Source: Joostella atrarenae
GTDB lineage: Bacteria; Bacteroidota; Bacteroidia; Flavobacteriales; Flavobacteriaceae
Assembly: GCF_021764745.1 (NCBI RefSeq)
Contig: NZ_JAETXX010000010.1
Location: 62,001-126,000, forward strand
Direction of reading: 5' to 3'
DNA: 64,000 bases
The translations under genes and the position numbers were made by a program. A model generated the notes under the pieces. The model was not told where the DNA came from, searched no databases, and saw only the letters and a list, made by a program, of their open reading frames with translations. The number at the start of each line of letters is the position of its first letter. Position 1 is the first letter of the stretch. Shown piece by piece: positions 52,918 to 62,255 of this stretch.

Positions 52918-53292
52918 AGATTTATTTATGATATTAGCGATACGCTAAATTCAAATTAATTAAAATATGAGATCTAAATTTACTTGGATGCTAACACTTT
53001 TTATGTTGTTAGTTTTACAATTCTCCTATGGACAGGAGAAAACAATTACGGGGGTCATTACAGATCAAGATGGTTTGCCACTACCCGGAGCAAATGTGAC
53101 TGTTAAAGGTACGACCACAGGTACCCAAACAGATTTTGATGGGAATTATTCAATTTCTACAACTGTGGGGAAAGTCTTAGTGTTTTCTTACTTAGGTCAA
53201 CAAACCGAAAAAAGAACAGTTGGGGCTGCAAGTACCATTAATATAATACTTAAGCAAGACGCACAAGCTTTAGATGAAGTTGTTGTAATAGG
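52918..53292 (+). repeat. Second copy of the shared SusC 5' module, with an inverted repeat in its leader
   Basis: Matches 48188-48560 closely through the leader and about 105 codons. In this copy TTAGCG-ATA-CGCTAA (52934-52948) is a perfect inverted repeat; in the first copy the left arm is altered (TTGCTAAACGCTAA). It ends near the TonB-box segment. Confidence 0.85.
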
Positions 53293-56239
53293 TTATGGAA
53301 CAACTACAAAAGAAGCCTTTGCAGGTACTGCAACTACTATTAGTGCTGAAAGTATTGAATTAAAAAATTATTCTAATGTTTCACAGTCTTTAGCAGGAGA
53401 GGCCGCGGGTGTTAATGTAATTAATACATCAGGACAACCTGGTTCTTCCTCTACAGTTCGTATTCGTGGTTTTGGATCTATAAATGGAAATAGAGCTCCT
53501 CTTTATGTAGTTGACGGTGTGCCTTTAACAACCAGTTCAATTGATGCTGATGGGGAAAGAACAGAAACAGCAAGTTTAAATGCAATAAACCCTAACGATA
53601 TTCAAAGTACAACAATATTGAAAGATGCTACAGCTACTGCTATCTATGGATCTCGTGGTGCAAATGGTGTTATCTTAATTACAACTAAATCTGGTTCTTC
53701 TCAAAAAGAGTATATTGAAGTTGATGTTAAAACTGGTATTAATACTCAGCTATTACCAAGGTATGATGTGATTACTTCTCCTGAAGAATCTATAGGTCTT
53801 ATTTGGGAAGCTAAAGTAAATAGAGAAAGACTAAGTGGTAACACTGATCCGATAGGAACAGTAAATAATCTTTTATTTGGAACTTCTGCAAATAGTTATT
53901 TAGCTCCTGGTTATAACATGTGGAATGTTAATAACGGAGCAGAATTGATAGACCCTAACACAGGTCAAGTGCGACCTGGCGTTACAAGAAGATACACGCC
54001 AGAGCGCTATGAAGACCTCTCATTTAATTCAGCTTACAGGACAGAAGCTAATTTAAGAATGGCTGGAGGTAATGATAAGAACAGATATTTTGTTTCTGCC
54101 GGCTACCTTGATGATGATGGTTACGCTATAAATACTGGATATAAAAGATATACTTCTCGTATTAATGTAGACTCTAATCTCAAAGATTGGCTAAAAGTAA
54201 AAGCTAATTTAGGATATACATATTCTAAGAGTCTTAATAATGGTCAAACAGATGGTGCTGAAAACCTTTTTGAATTCGCGGATAAAATGAATCCGATATA
54301 TCCTGTTTTTTTAAGGGATGATAATTATCAATTAGTCCCAGATCCTATTTTTGGCGGTAATCAATATGATTATGGTTCTAATTCTGGATATAGAGCTCGA
54401 CCAAATTCGAATAACTTGAATCCAATAGCATCAGCTATATATGATTATAATGCAACAGAAAGAAATGAAGTTATTGGTAGTTTTAATGCAACAATAAATA
54501 TCGTAGAAGGGCTTACCTTTGAAACTACTTTCGGAATGCAGTACTCTAATAATGTATTCAAATCAGTAGGAAATCAATTTTATGGAGTTTCAACTTCCAA
54601 TGAAGGTGATTTGTTTGAAAGAGGAACAGAAACAGTAACTACAAACTTTTTACAGTTATTGCGTTACAGTAAAGATTTTGGAAATCACTCTTTTGAAATA
54701 TTAGGAGCACATGAAAGTAATGATTTTCAGGAATCTTCAAATTCTGCTTTCAAAGCTAAAGCAATTATACCACAGGGACGTGTTCTAGACAACTATATTG
54801 TTAATTTACAGCAACCAACAGGATTCGAACAAGGAAGAACCTTAGAGTCTTATTTTGGACAATTGAATTATAATTTTAATAGGAAGTACTATTTAACAGC
54901 GTCAATTCGTAGAGATGGGTCGTCAAGGTTCGCCAATAATAAATGGGATACTTTTGGTTCTATAGGAGGTGCTTGGGTAATTTCTAATGAGGATTTTTTA
55001 CTAGATAGTAATACTTTTCGTTTTTTGAAGCTTAAGGCTTCTTACGGAAAGACAGGTGATGAAGGAGGAATTGGATTTTATGAGGGGATTAATACATTTG
55101 GAGTTACAAATGTAGGTGGAGAATTCGCAGTATCTCCAGAAGTTTTTGCTAATCCAGAATTAACATGGGAAACCTCAAATCAATATCAAGTAGGTGTAGA
55201 ATTTAGTCTAGGTAAATTTTTAGATGCAACGATAGACTATTATGTAAAAGATACTGATAACCTTATCTTTACTAGAAGAATCTCTCCTTCTTCAGGAGTA
55301 GCAACAGTTACTGTAAATGACGGAGTACTTCGAAATAGTGGACTTGAGTTTGATCTTACTGGGCATATTGTAAATTCAACAGATTTCACATTAGATCTAT
55401 CTGTTAACGGAGCTGTTTATGATAATGAAATACGAACCATGCCAATTGATCCGGAAACAGGGGAACCTGCTGTATTTCAAAATATTGCATTTTATGGTTA
55501 TTCTAAAGGAAGCTCTATCTATGATTTTTACATGAGGGAATATGCAGGAGTAGATCCTGAAGATGGGTATCCAACTTGGAATGTGTATTATGATGACCTA
55601 AATAGTAACGGGACCTTAGATAGTGGTGAAGGTATTTCAGAATTGTATCCATACGTTCAAGCAAACCCTGATGCGGATATACAAAGCGATACGACGAAGA
55701 CTTATTCAGAAGCTACAGAAAAATATGTTGATAAATCAGGAATTCCTGATTTAGCTGGAGCTTTTAGATTAAATGCTAGATATAAAAACTTTAATCTTTC
55801 AACACAATTCACTTATTCAATAGGTGGATGGGGATATGATAGTCAATATGCTGAATTAATGCATGATAATAATGGAGGTATTACAGCTCAAAATAGACAT
55901 ACAGATGTTCGTAATAGATGGAGAGAACCAGGAGATATTACTTCTGTACCAATTATAGCGGATAGGGTTATTACAAATGTAAATTCACAATCAACAAGAT
56001 TTTTAACCAAAACAGATTTTATAGCGCTTAATAATATTGTTTTAGGATATACATTTAGTAGTGAGCAGCTTGATAATATAGGACTTGCAGGACTTAACTT
56101 GTATGTTTCTGGAGATAACTTGTATTTCAATGGAGCTAGAGATGGATTTAATCCTACAACTAGTGAGAATGGTAATTCTGACAGAGGTCTTTATGCACCT
56201 CTAACTACATTTACTTTTGGTGTAAGAGCAAAATTTTAA
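52967..56239 (+). CDS. SusC/RagA family TonB-linked outer membrane protein (second)
   Basis: This 1090-aa TonB-dependent transporter shares the signal peptide and carboxypeptidase-D-like domain of the first SusC almost residue for residue, then diverges. The TonB-box-like segment is 'DEVVVIGYGT', the plug has 'TVRIRGFGSINGNRAPLYVV' and 'AIYGSRGANGVILITTKSG', and the barrel ends 'FTFGVRAKF'. The barrel and plug differ from the first SusC, so a different substrate is likely. The SusD partner starts 12 bp after its stop. Confidence 0.95.
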   Translation: MRSKFTWMLTLFMLLVLQFSYGQEKTITGVITDQDGLPLPGANVTVKGTTTGTQTDFDGNYSISTTVGKVLVFSYLGQQTEKRTVGAASTINIILKQDAQALDEVVVIGYGTTTKEAFAGTATTISAESIELKNYSNVSQSLAGEAAGVNVINTSGQPGSSSTVRIRGFGSINGNRAPLYVVDGVPLTTSSIDADGERTETASLNAINPNDIQSTTILKDATATAIYGSRGANGVILITTKSGSSQKEYIEVDVKTGINTQLLPRYDVITSPEESIGLIWEAKVNRERLSGNTDPIGTVNNLLFGTSANSYLAPGYNMWNVNNGAELIDPNTGQVRPGVTRRYTPERYEDLSFNSAYRTEANLRMAGGNDKNRYFVSAGYLDDDGYAINTGYKRYTSRINVDSNLKDWLKVKANLGYTYSKSLNNGQTDGAENLFEFADKMNPIYPVFLRDDNYQLVPDPIFGGNQYDYGSNSGYRARPNSNNLNPIASAIYDYNATERNEVIGSFNATINIVEGLTFETTFGMQYSNNVFKSVGNQFYGVSTSNEGDLFERGTETVTTNFLQLLRYSKDFGNHSFEILGAHESNDFQESSNSAFKAKAIIPQGRVLDNYIVNLQQPTGFEQGRTLESYFGQLNYNFNRKYYLTASIRRDGSSRFANNKWDTFGSIGGAWVISNEDFLLDSNTFRFLKLKASYGKTGDEGGIGFYEGINTFGVTNVGGEFAVSPEVFANPELTWETSNQYQVGVEFSLGKFLDATIDYYVKDTDNLIFTRRISPSSGVATVTVNDGVLRNSGLEFDLTGHIVNSTDFTLDLSVNGAVYDNEIRTMPIDPETGEPAVFQNIAFYGYSKGSSIYDFYMREYAGVDPEDGYPTWNVYYDDLNSNGTLDSGEGISELYPYVQANPDADIQSDTTKTYSEATEKYVDKSGIPDLAGAFRLNARYKNFNLSTQFTYSIGGWGYDSQYAELMHDNNGGITAQNRHTDVRNRWREPGDITSVPIIADRVITNVNSQSTRFLTKTDFIALNNIVLGYTFSSEQLDNIGLAGLNLYVSGDNLYFNGARDGFNPTTSENGNSDRGLYAPLTTFTFGVRAKF

Positions 56240-56251
56240 AAAAAATATAGG

Positions 56252-57760
56252 ATGAAAAGAAATTTTATTAAATTATTAGGAGTATCATGTCTAGCTTTAT
56301 TTTTTGCTAGCTGTGGTGATGACTTTTTAGTCGAAGAGCCGGAAGGGTCTATAATAAATGCAGATCAATTAGCAGAAGGAATAGAGAAAAACCCAGAACT
56401 AGGGGAGGCGACAGTAACAGGTATTTATGCAACTATGTTTACAACAGGGACTGGAGGTACGGATTCTCAACAAGATTTTGGACAAAAAGGCTTTGATGTT
56501 TATGGGGACATGATTTGTAGTGATATGGCTCTATCTACTAGTACTTATGGATGGTATAGGTCTAGAATTACAGAATATCAGGCTCCATTAGATTTCACTC
56601 AAGAGGAGAATTATCAAGTATGGCGTTACTACTATAGAATTATAAATTTATCCAACCTTGTAATTGAGAGTTTAGGGGGTAATGATGCAATACCTGAGTC
56701 TGATGATAATAAATATACATTAGGACAAGCACTTGCTATGAGAGCGCATTCATACTTTTATTTAACTCAATATATGATAAATGATGTCGAAGCTTCTTGG
56801 ACTTCAGCAACATTACCTATTTACATAGAGCCTGGATTTGTAGGGAATTCTAAATCTACTACAAAAGAGGTGTATGAATTAATGGAGAATGATTTAGTGA
56901 AGGCAATTGGACTTTTAGAAGGATATGGGAGACCGTCAAAAACACAAGTTGATGAGTCTGTAGCACAGGTTATTATGGCTTATGTGCTTGCGTCTAGAAG
57001 AGATAGATGGCAAGATGTGGTTACATATTCAAATAATGCATTGCTAAATACTAGTGCATCACCAATGACTACTGATGAATCTATAAATGGTATTCTAGGT
57101 GGTTTCAATACTGTTGATTCTCAAGGATGGATGTGGGGTGTCGATTTGAATGAAGACATTGGATTAAGCTTAGTTTCTTGGTGGGGACAGATAGATGCAT
57201 ATTCATATAGTTATGCTGCAGTGGGAGATAATAAAGCAATAGATGCTGATTTATATGAAAGTATGAAACTAGACGATGTTCGTAGAAATCAATTTTTTAA
57301 TGATTCTTCTAGTACAAGATACTTGCAACCACTAGATAAGTTTTATGATTCTGATAGAGTAATTTTTGGATCATCTCAAATTGTGAAAGCTGATTATGTT
57401 TATATGAGGTATGAAGAGCCATTATTGCTTAAAATAGAGGGTCTTGCTAAATCTGGGCAAGAAGAATTGGCGAAAGTAGAATTAATGAATTTTGTTTCAA
57501 CTAGAGTGTCAGATGCATCTTACATCAATTCTTTAAGTGGTCAGGGATTAATAGATGAAATATATAAGCAAACTCGTTTAGAGTTTTGGGGAGAGGGTAA
57601 AAGCTATCTAGCAATGAAGCGTGGTAAAACAAGTATAAAACGAGCAGCAAATCATTTATCATTTGTAGGAGAAACAATGTCATTCGACGATGAAAGATTG
57701 ACATTTGAAATTCCTCAGCAAGAAATTCAAGATAATAATAATATTAATTCTCAAAATTAA
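56252..57760 (+). CDS. SusD/RagB family nutrient-binding lipoprotein (second)
   Basis: This 502-aa lipoprotein has its lipobox Cys at 21 ('LFFASC') and SusD features: 'GQALAMRAHSYFYLTQYM' in the helical core and 'QTRLEFWGEGKSYLAMKRGK' near the C-terminus. It differs strongly from the first SusD. No terminator of its own was seen; a hairpin at the left end of the IS (57837-57862) is the first one downstream. Confidence 0.93.
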   Translation: MKRNFIKLLGVSCLALFFASCGDDFLVEEPEGSIINADQLAEGIEKNPELGEATVTGIYATMFTTGTGGTDSQQDFGQKGFDVYGDMICSDMALSTSTYGWYRSRITEYQAPLDFTQEENYQVWRYYYRIINLSNLVIESLGGNDAIPESDDNKYTLGQALAMRAHSYFYLTQYMINDVEASWTSATLPIYIEPGFVGNSKSTTKEVYELMENDLVKAIGLLEGYGRPSKTQVDESVAQVIMAYVLASRRDRWQDVVTYSNNALLNTSASPMTTDESINGILGGFNTVDSQGWMWGVDLNEDIGLSLVSWWGQIDAYSYSYAAVGDNKAIDADLYESMKLDDVRRNQFFNDSSSTRYLQPLDKFYDSDRVIFGSSQIVKADYVYMRYEEPLLLKIEGLAKSGQEELAKVELMNFVSTRVSDASYINSLSGQGLIDEIYKQTRLEFWGEGKSYLAMKRGKTSIKRAANHLSFVGETMSFDDERLTFEIPQQEIQDNNNINSQN

Positions 57761-57836
57761 TACTGTTATTATCAAGGGGATTCATTTAAAAAAAAAGTTT
57801 ATTCTCTTGCTGATGTTATTAAATTTAATATCAAGA

Positions 57837-57862
57837 GGCTGTCTGAAAAGGCAGTCTTTTTT
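57837..57862 (+). terminator. Hairpin at the left IS end, likely terminator
   Basis: GGCTGTC / GGCAGTC pairs with two G-T wobbles and a 6-nt loop and is followed by six T. It would stop transcripts from the SusCD pair before the transposase, and so protect the element from read-through. Confidence 0.6.
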
Positions 57863-57897
57863 ATTGTCATTTTTCTAGTAAATTCTTAAATTTAAGA

Positions 57898-59436
57898 ATG
57901 AGCAGAAAAGTAGTTTTTAAGACTTATGACCAAGACCAGCTAAGTCTTTTACCTCCAAGTTATGATGATCTAGTTCCAAAGAATCATCCCGTTCGTATCG
58001 TAAATACGATTATCGACCATATTGACATTAGTGCTTTAGAAAAAAGTTATAAAGGTGGTGGAACATCAAGCTATCATCCGCGAATGTTGCTTAAAGTTAT
58101 TATCTATGCTTACTTACGCAACCTGTATTCTTCACGTAAAATAGAACAGGCTCTAAATGAGAACATCCATTTTATGTGGCTCAGCGGGCAGAATAAACCA
58201 GATCACAACACGATCAATGACTTTAGAGGAAAGCGGCTACAAGGTCATCTAAAGAAAATTTTTCACCAAGTCGTTTTACTTTTAGTTGAACAAGGTGTTA
58301 TTAGTTTAAAAGATATTTATGTAGATGGCACTAAGATTGAAGCAAATGCTAATCGTTATACCTTTGTATGGGGCAAGTCAATAAAAACAAGTAAAGAGCG
58401 TATTAAAAAACAGTTGAAAGAACTTTGGTCTTATGTAGAAAAAGTCTATAAAGTCGAGCAGCATATCCCAAATACACCTGATTTTGAAGCGATAGATGCA
58501 GATAAAATTGAAGCCACTATCAATCAAATTAATGATGTACTACAAGGGAAAGAGATCGATAAAAAAGTAAAGCAAAAGCTTAATTATGCTAAGAAAAATT
58601 GGCCAACAAACATGGCTAAATACCAAAATCAGGAAGCTATATTAAAGGAAAGAAATAGTTACAGTAAAACAGATCCTGATGCAACTTTTATGCGAATGAA
58701 AGACGACCATATGCAAAACGGACAACTTAAACCTGGATATAATCTACAAGCTTCTACCAATAACCAATACCTAACCAATTACACCTTAGCACAAACCACA
58801 GCAGATACCACTACCTTAAAAGACCACGTTAACGACCATATTGAAAATTATAACGAAACACCAGAAACACTCACGGCAGACGCAGGCTATGGCAGTGAAG
58901 AAAATTATACAGATTTAGAAGATAAAAACATAACGGCTTTTGTGAAATACAATTACTTCCATAAAGAGCAACAGGATAAAAAGAAAGGAAAAATCAACCC
59001 CTTCCATCCAGACCAATTACATTATAATAAAAAAACAGACACTTATTATTGTCCCATGGGGCAAGCCATGACAAACATTGGTAGTTATAAAAAGAAAACA
59101 AAAAATGGGTTTGAGCAAGAAATACATCGTTACCAGGCTCAAAACTGTCAAGGATGCTCACTTAGAAGTCTTTGTCATAAATCCAAAGACAGTCGCATCA
59201 TAGAACGCAATTACAATTTAATGAGACTCAAAGCAAAAGCAAAAATGCTACTTACCAGTGAGCAAGGCATCGCCAAAAGAAAGCAACGATGCTGGGATGT
59301 GGAAGCCGTTTTTGGAAACATAAAACACAATATGAATTTTAAACGCTTTATGTTAAGAGGAATTGATAAAGTAAATGTAGAAATCGGGCTAATTGCGATG
59401 GCACACAACCTTAAAAAGTACAGTTTAGCTATATAA
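57898..59436 (+). CDS. IS1182-like transposase
   Basis: This 512-aa DDE transposase is intact. The catalytic residues are Asp143 ('DIYVDGTKIEAN'), Asp328 ('LTADAGYGSEENY') and Glu469 ('CWDVEAVFGNIKHN'). The N-terminus has the DUF772-type domain ('YHPRMLLKVIIYAYLRNLYSSR' region, 59-80) and a C-terminal Cys cluster ('YYCPMG', 'CQGCSLRSLCH') that probably binds zinc. It has no stop or frameshift, so the element may still move. Confidence 0.93.
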   Translation: MSRKVVFKTYDQDQLSLLPPSYDDLVPKNHPVRIVNTIIDHIDISALEKSYKGGGTSSYHPRMLLKVIIYAYLRNLYSSRKIEQALNENIHFMWLSGQNKPDHNTINDFRGKRLQGHLKKIFHQVVLLLVEQGVISLKDIYVDGTKIEANANRYTFVWGKSIKTSKERIKKQLKELWSYVEKVYKVEQHIPNTPDFEAIDADKIEATINQINDVLQGKEIDKKVKQKLNYAKKNWPTNMAKYQNQEAILKERNSYSKTDPDATFMRMKDDHMQNGQLKPGYNLQASTNNQYLTNYTLAQTTADTTTLKDHVNDHIENYNETPETLTADAGYGSEENYTDLEDKNITAFVKYNYFHKEQQDKKKGKINPFHPDQLHYNKKTDTYYCPMGQAMTNIGSYKKKTKNGFEQEIHRYQAQNCQGCSLRSLCHKSKDSRIIERNYNLMRLKAKAKMLLTSEQGIAKRKQRCWDVEAVFGNIKHNMNFKRFMLRGIDKVNVEIGLIAMAHNLKKYSLAI

Positions 59437-59468
59437 AATCACTGTAGCCATTTTTAACCAGACTCTTT

Positions 59469-60062
59469 TTATAGCTCTAATTTTAATTGCTCAGGTAATA
59501 ATCTAAAGGAAGTTCTATGGTATTTTGTCACTCCGTACTTTCTTATAGCTTCGCGGTGTTCTTTTGTTGGATATCCTTTGTTTTTTTTCCAATTATACAT
59601 CGGAAATTCTTCATGTATTTGCTCCATATATGCATCTCGATAGGTTTTAGCTAAAATAGAAGCTGCAGCAATACTTAGGTATTTACTATCTCCTTTTATG
59701 ATGCATTGGTGTGGAACATCATTGTATGGTTTGAATTTATTTCCATCAACTATAATATGCTCTATTGGAGAGGTTAATTGCTCTAAAGCTTTATGCATTC
59801 CTAAAATAGAAGCATTTAATATATTTATTTTATCAATTACATCTGGGTATATATGGGCAACACCAAAGCAGCTAGCGTCTTTTTCTATTATTGGTTTTAA
59901 TAGCTTGCGCTTTATTTCCGATAATTGTTTGGAATCATTAATAATATCATTCTTAAAATCAGAAGGTAAAATTACAGCTGCAGCAGTTACAGGTCCAGCA
60001 AGGCACCCTCTTCCAGCTTCATCTGTGCCAGCTTCTATGAGTTTACTATACGATTTATACAT
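59469..60062 (-). CDS. rnhB: Ribonuclease HII
   Basis: RnhB (197 aa) cuts the RNA strand of RNA/DNA hybrids, including single ribonucleotides in DNA. The motif '[14 protein letters not shown]' holds the Asp-Glu pair, 'HIIVDGNKF' holds the third acidic residue, and '[14 protein letters not shown]' with its Asp completes the site. Length is normal. Its stop codon is 2 bp from the IS right end, but the C-terminal '[10 protein letters not shown]' looks native, so the insertion did not truncate it. It may have lost its original terminator. Confidence 0.96.
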   Translation of the reverse strand: MYKSYSKLIEAGTDEAGRGCLAGPVTAAAVILPSDFKNDIINDSKQLSEIKRKLLKPIIEKDASCFGVAHIYPDVIDKINILNASILGMHKALEQLTSPIEHIIVDGNKFKPYNDVPHQCIIKGDSKYLSIAAASILAKTYRDAYMEQIHEEFPMYNWKKNKGYPTKEHREAIRKYGVTKYHRTSFRLLPEQLKLEL

Positions 60063-60189
60063 TTTAATCGTTATTTATGTGCCTAGAAATGGCTATTTTG
60101 AACAATCAAAGTTAAAAACTTATAGGTTATATTGGTGTTTTTGAGCATAAAATAATAAATACAGCTATCAGGATTTCGCTCAAATAATA

Positions 60190-60197
60190 TACCTTTG
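60190..60197 (+). promoter_or_regulatory. Promoter -7 element of the putative porin gene
   Basis: TACCTTTG matches TANNTTTG exactly, 17 bp before the start at 60215. Confidence 0.5.
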
Positions 60198-60214
60198 TTT
60201 TCAAATCAAAATGA

Positions 60215-62197
60215 ATGAAGAATTTTTATTTCTTATTTTTCTTTTTAGTAATATTCCTTGGTGTGGCAAACGCTCAAGAAGAACCAGGAACTAGAGTAGT
60301 AAAAGATACCACACTTGTAATATCAAAGAAAGGAGAATCAGGTAAGAAGAAAAAGGACGATGATTTTCCAATAGAAGATTATAAGATTATTTCTTATGCT
60401 AGAGATACAACTACTTTTGATACAACACTTACGGTACAGAAGGAGTATAAGTACAACTATTTAAGAAAAGATGATTTTGAATTACTTCCTTTTGCAAACG
60501 TAGGACAAACCTATAATAAATTAGGAGCAGATTTAGAAGAGAAAGGTTTTTACCCAAGAATGGGGCAGGAGGCTAAGTATAATAACTATATGGAAATAGA
60601 GGATATAGATTATTATAGAGTGCCAACACCAACTACAGAATTATTTTATAAAACGGTCATGGAACAAGGGCAGATTCTAGACGCCATGATTACTTTAAAT
60701 ACTTCACCTCAATTAAATGTATCCATTGCCTATAAAGGAATGCGTTCTTTAGGTAAGTATCAACATATATTGTCTAGCACAGGGAATTTTAGATTTACTA
60801 CAAATTACCATACTAAGAATGAGAAATATCAATTACGAGGACATTATACATCTCAAGATATTTTAAATGAAGAGAATGGTGGGTTAGCTGTTCCAGAGCA
60901 GTTTACATCTGGTGATGATGAGTTTACAGATCGTTCTAGAATTGATGTTAGATTCGAGGATGCTGAAAACTTCTTGTTAGGGAAAAGGTATTTTTTAGAT
61001 CATAGATTTTACCTTTTTAAAGAAGCAGATTCTTTACGAAACTATGGACTTTCTATTGGGCATAAATTAACGTACGAAACTAAAACGTACGAATATCGAC
61101 AAGACTCAGAAAATTCATATTTTGGAGATTCTTACCAAAGTTCAGACATTAATGACAGGGCTAGACTAAAGACGTTTAACAATCAGTTAAACCTAAACTA
61201 TAATAATAAAATAATAGGAGAAGCTACTTTCTTGGTGAATTTCTATAAATACAATTATTACTTTAATAGTATAGTGGAGACCCCAAATGGGGTTATACCT
61301 AATCAATTGAGGGATAATGAGATTTCTGTTGGAGGTAAATTTAAGAAGCAATTAGGTGGTTTTTTACTGGCAGGAGATTTTACACAGAATATCGTTGGTG
61401 ATCTTGGAGGAACTACTTTTAATGCTGAAATGGAATACCAGCTAACAAAAGATATTAATGTAGATGCTAACTTACATGTGTCTTCTCGTCTTCCTAATTT
61501 TAATTTCTTATTATATCAGAGTGATTACGAAGCTTATAATTGGGTGAATGTTGATACTTTTGAAAAGCAGAAATTAAGCACTTTGGAAGGGAGTATAAAC
61601 TCTAAAAAATGGGGGAGTTTGAGTGTTGCATATACGGTACGTGATAAATACTCTTATTTTGCTGAAAATTTAGATACGGGAGATTCTATTTCTTCAGTTT
61701 TAGATGATGTGCAATTAGTGACTCCAACACAATTTGATGGCTCTATAAATTCTTTAAAAGTAAAGCTTAGTAACGATTTACATTTTTTACGAAAATGGGG
61801 ATTTGCAAATACAATCATGTATCAAAATGTGAGTCAAAGTGAGAATATTGTTAATGTGCCTCAAATTGTAACAAGAAACACTTTATATTATTCTAATCAT
61901 TTATTTAAAAAGGCTTTATATCTTCAAACTGGTATTACTGCAAAATATTTTAGTAAATACTATATGAATTCTTATAGTCCCGTTTTAGGGGAGCTATTGG
62001 TTCAAGATAGAGAGGAAATAGGAGGTTTCCCTATGATTGATTTCTTTATAAATGTAAAAGTTAGACGAACTAGAATCTATTTAAAAGCAGAACACTTTAA
62101 TTCTCCATTCGGAGATAATAATTTTTATACAGCACCAAATTACCCATATCGAGACTTTATTGTACGCTTTGGAGTAGTTTGGAATTTCTTTACTTAG
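60215..62197 (+). CDS. Putative porin (outer-membrane beta-barrel)
   Basis: This 660-aa protein has a signal peptide (1-20, 'GVANAQ') and a Lys/Asp-rich segment (40-50), then a long alternating beta pattern with 'DDFELLPFANVGQTYNKLG' (86-104) and 'TPTTELFYKTVMEQGQILDAM', which I know from the 'putative porin' family of Bacteroidota, ending in 'RDFIVRFGVVWNFFT' with a terminal aromatic residue for barrel assembly. Its cargo is unknown. The ATG at 60215 was chosen over that at 60211 because only this frame continues. Confidence 0.85.
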   Translation: MKNFYFLFFFLVIFLGVANAQEEPGTRVVKDTTLVISKKGESGKKKKDDDFPIEDYKIISYARDTTTFDTTLTVQKEYKYNYLRKDDFELLPFANVGQTYNKLGADLEEKGFYPRMGQEAKYNNYMEIEDIDYYRVPTPTTELFYKTVMEQGQILDAMITLNTSPQLNVSIAYKGMRSLGKYQHILSSTGNFRFTTNYHTKNEKYQLRGHYTSQDILNEENGGLAVPEQFTSGDDEFTDRSRIDVRFEDAENFLLGKRYFLDHRFYLFKEADSLRNYGLSIGHKLTYETKTYEYRQDSENSYFGDSYQSSDINDRARLKTFNNQLNLNYNNKIIGEATFLVNFYKYNYYFNSIVETPNGVIPNQLRDNEISVGGKFKKQLGGFLLAGDFTQNIVGDLGGTTFNAEMEYQLTKDINVDANLHVSSRLPNFNFLLYQSDYEAYNWVNVDTFEKQKLSTLEGSINSKKWGSLSVAYTVRDKYSYFAENLDTGDSISSVLDDVQLVTPTQFDGSINSLKVKLSNDLHFLRKWGFANTIMYQNVSQSENIVNVPQIVTRNTLYYSNHLFKKALYLQTGITAKYFSKYYMNSYSPVLGELLVQDREEIGGFPMIDFFINVKVRRTRIYLKAEHFNSPFGDNNFYTAPNYPYRDFIVRFGVVWNFFT

Positions 62198-62255
62198 TAG
62201 ATGCTAGAATAGTTTTATAGCTTATTGTTTTTTGTGTAAATTTTAAATTATTGTA

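Larger units (their letters stand above)
57834..59466 (+). mobile_element. Insertion sequence, IS1182-like, apparently complete
   Basis: About 1.63 kb around one intact transposase gene. Imperfect terminal inverted repeats are visible: the left end AGAGGCTGTCTGAAAAGGC (57834) and the reverse complement of the right end AGAGTCTGGTTAAAAATGG (59466-59448) agree at 13 of 19 positions. No clear target duplication was found. The right end is 2 bp from the rnhB stop codon. More C in third codon positions than the neighbouring genes suggests a different origin. Confidence 0.75.

Noticed and set aside
57826-59475. Target-site duplication of the IS element
   Set aside because: The bases next to the two ends (ATCA on the left, TTTT on the right) do not match; the ends may be off by a few bases or the element leaves no simple duplication.
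59698-60144. 148-codon open frame antisense to rnhB
   Set aside because: Opposite a well-conserved enzyme gene, with no promoter or domain of its own.
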